Shown in pieces: positions 5,786 to 6,967 of a stretch of DNA of 6,967 bases (position 1 is the first letter of the stretch; each line of letters starts with the position of its first letter). Source of the DNA: Methanobacteriota archaeon (lineage in GTDB: Archaea > Thermoplasmatota > E2 > DHVEG-1); NCBI GenBank assembly GCA_903930505.1, contig CAIYYQ010000407.1:1-6967 (forward strand). Reading direction: 5' to 3'. Both the position numbers and the translations under genes were made by a program. The notes under the pieces were generated by a model. It was not told the DNA's origin. It was given only the letters and a program-made list of their open reading frames with translations, and did not search any database.

Positions 5786-5932
5786 ATGAATGATAACCAC
5801 AGCAGAGTATGCAAGAACTGTCAACATCCCCTGCAACAAATACCCGCACGAAACATAGAAAAATTCGTGATTCTGGAATACTATTGCCCAGATTGCGAAG
5901 AATCCGAGTACAGCTACGAGACGTTGACATAA
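5786..5932 (+). CDS. 48-residue zinc-ribbon peptide (CxxC...CxxC)
   Basis: This short reading frame has two Cys pairs, C9xxC12 ('CKNC') and C34xxC37 ('CPDC'), separated by 21 residues. That is the normal geometry of a treble-clef or zinc-ribbon knuckle binding one zinc. The segment between is 'QHPLQQIPARNIEKFVILEYY', with the alternating hydrophobics of a beta-hairpin, and the C-terminus is acidic ('EESEYSYETLT'). It has its own TATA element, and a hairpin begins two bases after the stop. Such peptides often serve as transcription or translation accessory factors, but the sequence does not identify a partner. Promoter, Cys spacing and codon choice support it as real despite its length. The larger minus-strand open frame across the same bases is not convincing. 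Confidence 0.7.
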   Translation: MNDNHSRVCKNCQHPLQQIPARNIEKFVILEYYCPDCEESEYSYETLT

Positions 5933-5933
5933 C

Positions 5934-5967
5934 GTGAACCAGATGAAATCCAACGTTCATCGTTCAC
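5934..5967 (+). repeat. Bulged 12-bp hairpin just after the zinc-ribbon gene
   Basis: GTGAAC (5934-5939) pairs with GTTCAC (5962-5967), and GATGAA (5942-5947) pairs with TTCATC (5956-5961). This leaves a two-base bulge (CA, 5940-5941) on one side and an eight-base loop. It starts two bases after the stop codon. A T7 run follows about 35 bases later (6003-6009). It could protect the 3' end of the mRNA, assist termination, or be part of a regulatory RNA. Confidence 0.5.
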
Positions 5968-6001
5968 CGATACAAAAAACCATGCGGGAGCGTAAGAGAT
6001 A

Positions 6002-6013
6002 GATTTTTTTATA
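6002..6013 (+). terminator. T7 tract, possible terminator and/or TATA element
   Basis: ATTTTTTTATAC contains seven T. It could end the zinc-ribbon transcript. The TTTATAC portion could also act as a TATA element for the following gene, giving a transcript start near 6035 and a leader of about 50 bases. The sequence alone does not separate the two roles. Confidence 0.35.
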
Positions 6014-6069
6014 CAAACATGTTATCTTCCTTTTAAAAACAACGATATTTTCCGTAAAAAAGACATGTG

Positions 6070-6090
6070 ATGAGAGAGACATCAAAATGA
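6070..6090 (+). promoter_or_regulatory. Ribosome binding region with six-codon leader ORF overlapping the next start
   Basis: An ATG at 6070 opens six codons (M-R-E-T-S-K) and stops with TGA at 6088-6090, overlapping the ATG of the next gene at 6087 (ATGA). The same bases hold GAGAG (6074-6078), which can act as a ribosome binding site eight bases before 6087. It mirrors the arrangement before the DUF362 gene. Here direct initiation at 6087 is equally plausible. Confidence 0.3.
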
Positions 6091-6797
6091 CCAAGCTTGA
6101 ATCAACACAAGATAACGAAGAACAAAAAATAAAATCACATCTAGATATCCTCAGAATGCTTGATGAACTTGACGTAATCGAACATCGACTTCTCCAATTC
6201 GAAGAAATCCAGGAACCCATCCAAACAACAGTTGAAACCCTTGAAGTAGAACCACTAGTAACAATAACACCAGAAATAACCATCCCCACACCAGAACAAC
6301 CTGAAGAAAAAAAACCACACAGAAATATTATTTTTAAAATACGATTCAGACGCAAGAAACAAGAAAAACCTACAGAAATCGTACCAGAACCTAAACATAG
6401 ATTCATCCAACGACTCCGAAGAAAAAAAGACAACCTCGGAGAAACACCTGGGGACCTTGCAGCTCAAGGAGAAATACCAGCACCAAAACCCATGAACGGG
6501 ACATTCACGTTACGTCTCGATGACGAAGGAAACCTGATAGGGTTCCCCATTAAAAAACCAGTACAAAAACCAGAGAAAAAACACAGACGGCTTCTTCCCT
6601 TTGGAAAGAAAAAATCAGAAGGAGAAAACGAAACAGAGCAACCACAAGAACCCGCAAAAGGATTCAAAGGAAAAATAAAACGTATAACCTCAAGATTCAA
6701 ACGATCCAAAAAACAAAAAGGAGAAAAGGGAACTGGCGGCAAATTCTCAAAAATTCTAAACAAGCTGCCCAAAAGAGGAAAAGGAAAGGAAAAATAA
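6087..6797 (+). CDS. Unrecognised highly basic, low-complexity protein with recurring basic patches
   Basis: I recognise no family. Residues 8-42 are acidic and probably helical or coiled-coil ('HLDILRMLDELDVIEHRLLQ'). Residues 43-76 are a Pro/Thr/Glu linker. After that, basic patches recur: H78-R79 to K91, K103-H-R105 to K114, K165-H-R167 to K176, K194 to K209, and K219 to K230. Each has a few hydrophobics followed by three or four Lys/Arg, separated by Pro/Glu-rich spacers. One island, 'GTFTLRLDDEGNLIGF' (138-153), looks like a folded beta-hairpin. There is no signal peptide, membrane helix or Cys. The pattern suggests binding to nucleic acid, the ribosome or acidic lipid, but this is inference. 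The ATG at 6087 is preceded by GAGAG at suitable spacing. The next gene follows after 102 bases with its own promoter. Confidence 0.72.
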   Translation: MTKLESTQDNEEQKIKSHLDILRMLDELDVIEHRLLQFEEIQEPIQTTVETLEVEPLVTITPEITIPTPEQPEEKKPHRNIIFKIRFRRKKQEKPTEIVPEPKHRFIQRLRRKKDNLGETPGDLAAQGEIPAPKPMNGTFTLRLDDEGNLIGFPIKKPVQKPEKKHRRLLPFGKKKSEGENETEQPQEPAKGFKGKIKRITSRFKRSKKQKGEKGTGGKFSKILNKLPKRGKGKEK

Positions 6798-6820
6798 CCT
6801 CTTTTAAGAAGAAAGCAACA

Positions 6821-6829
6821 TTTATATAT
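6821..6829 (+). promoter_or_regulatory. TATA element upstream of the final partial gene
   Basis: TTTATATAT is a strong archaeal TATA match, predicting a transcript start near 6850 and a leader of about 50 bases. A second AT element (AAAATATAA, 6865-6873) would instead give an almost leaderless mRNA starting near 6895. Confidence 0.5.
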
Positions 6830-6899
6830 TTATTAACTCATTATTATCTATAATACTAAGTTCTAAAATATAATTCAGAGAAAAAAAAGAGTTGATACT

Positions 6900-6967
6900 A
6901 TGAACAAAAAAATAATCGCAATCACCTTCATAACATTAATGCTTCTCACAGCATGGTGTTCAGTCCC
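6900..6967 (+). CDS. Start of a secreted or membrane protein, cut by the window edge
   Basis: Twenty-two codons are visible: 'MNKKIIAITF' then 'ITLMLLTAWCSV', running off the end. Two Lys followed by a hydrophobic core of about 13 residues is a typical signal peptide or first membrane anchor. The Cys near residue 20 is not in a good lipobox context. The preceding AGAG (6890s) is a weak ribosome binding site, and two TATA-like elements lie upstream. The product cannot be identified. The style matches the secreted proteins earlier in the window. Confidence 0.6.
   Translation, partial: MNKKIIAITFITLMLLTAWCSV

Noticed and set aside
5729..5953. 74-codon minus-strand open frame over the small zinc-ribbon gene
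   Set aside because: The plus strand has well-spaced Cys pairs, a TATA element and a stop just before a hairpin. The minus frame is a hydrophobic shadow without initiation signals.
5957..6772. Three minus-strand open frames opposite the basic protein
   Set aside because: They are Ser/Phe/Cys-rich complements of Lys/Arg/Glu codons, as expected for shadows of a basic protein.
1..6967. CRISPR array, insertion sequence or attachment site
   Set aside because: No regularly spaced repeats, transposase motifs, terminal inverted repeats or duplicated target sites were found. Repeats seen are short AT-rich elements near promoters.

Overview
The window reads as archaeal DNA. Genes are AT-rich and closely packed. 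Several are preceded by TATA-box-like elements about 25 bases ahead of a short leader or of the start codon itself. Ribosome binding sites are of the GGAGGTG type, and T-rich tracts rather than classical hairpins follow some genes. The two large secreted peptidases, with a C-terminal 'VEFYVDG' Ig-like module in one and TSP3-like Asp-rich loops in the other, resemble surface proteins I associate with uncultured Thermoplasmatota. That placement is an inference from recollection, not a search result. No mobile element, RNA gene or CRISPR array is visible.

Layout. (1) 1-1066: a promoter, then a nucleotidyltransferase with an N-terminal Cys4 zinc ribbon. A 71-residue protein overlaps its 3' end by 26 bases. 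This translationally coupled pair has the layout of a toxin-antitoxin or defence module, although its function is unproven. (2) 1118-2220: a DUF362 protein with two C-terminal 4Fe-4S ferredoxin motifs. It is preceded by a five-codon leader peptide whose stop codon overlaps its start. (3) 2338-3474: a secreted papain-family (C1A) peptidase. Its catalytic Cys, His and Asn are present, but both Trp residues that flank them in papain are replaced. (4) 3518-4954, minus strand and convergent with (3): a secreted zinc metalloprotease with TSP3-like calcium-binding loops, an HETGHTLGF zinc motif and a Met-turn-like SCMNYG. (5) 5125-5475, minus strand: a small DUF4870/Tic20-like membrane protein. (6) 5476-5785: about 310 bases without a confident gene, holding two promoters and a possible decayed reading frame. 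(7) 5786-5932: a 48-residue CxxC...CxxC zinc-ribbon peptide followed by a strong bulged hairpin. (8) 6087-6797: an unrecognised, strongly basic, low-complexity protein with recurring basic patches. (9) 6900 to the end: the start of a new gene encoding a signal-peptide-like N-terminus, cut by the window edge.

The genes do not form one pathway. The likely functional units are the nucleotidyltransferase/small-protein pair and the extracellular protein-degradation pair (Cys peptidase plus metalloprotease). The latter two are convergent, so they are separate transcripts that could serve a shared lifestyle of breaking down external protein. The most interesting items are the zinc-ribbon/nucleotidyltransferase fusion with its overlapping partner and possible ATT start, the unusual active-site surround of the C1A peptidase, and the unrecognised basic repeat protein.
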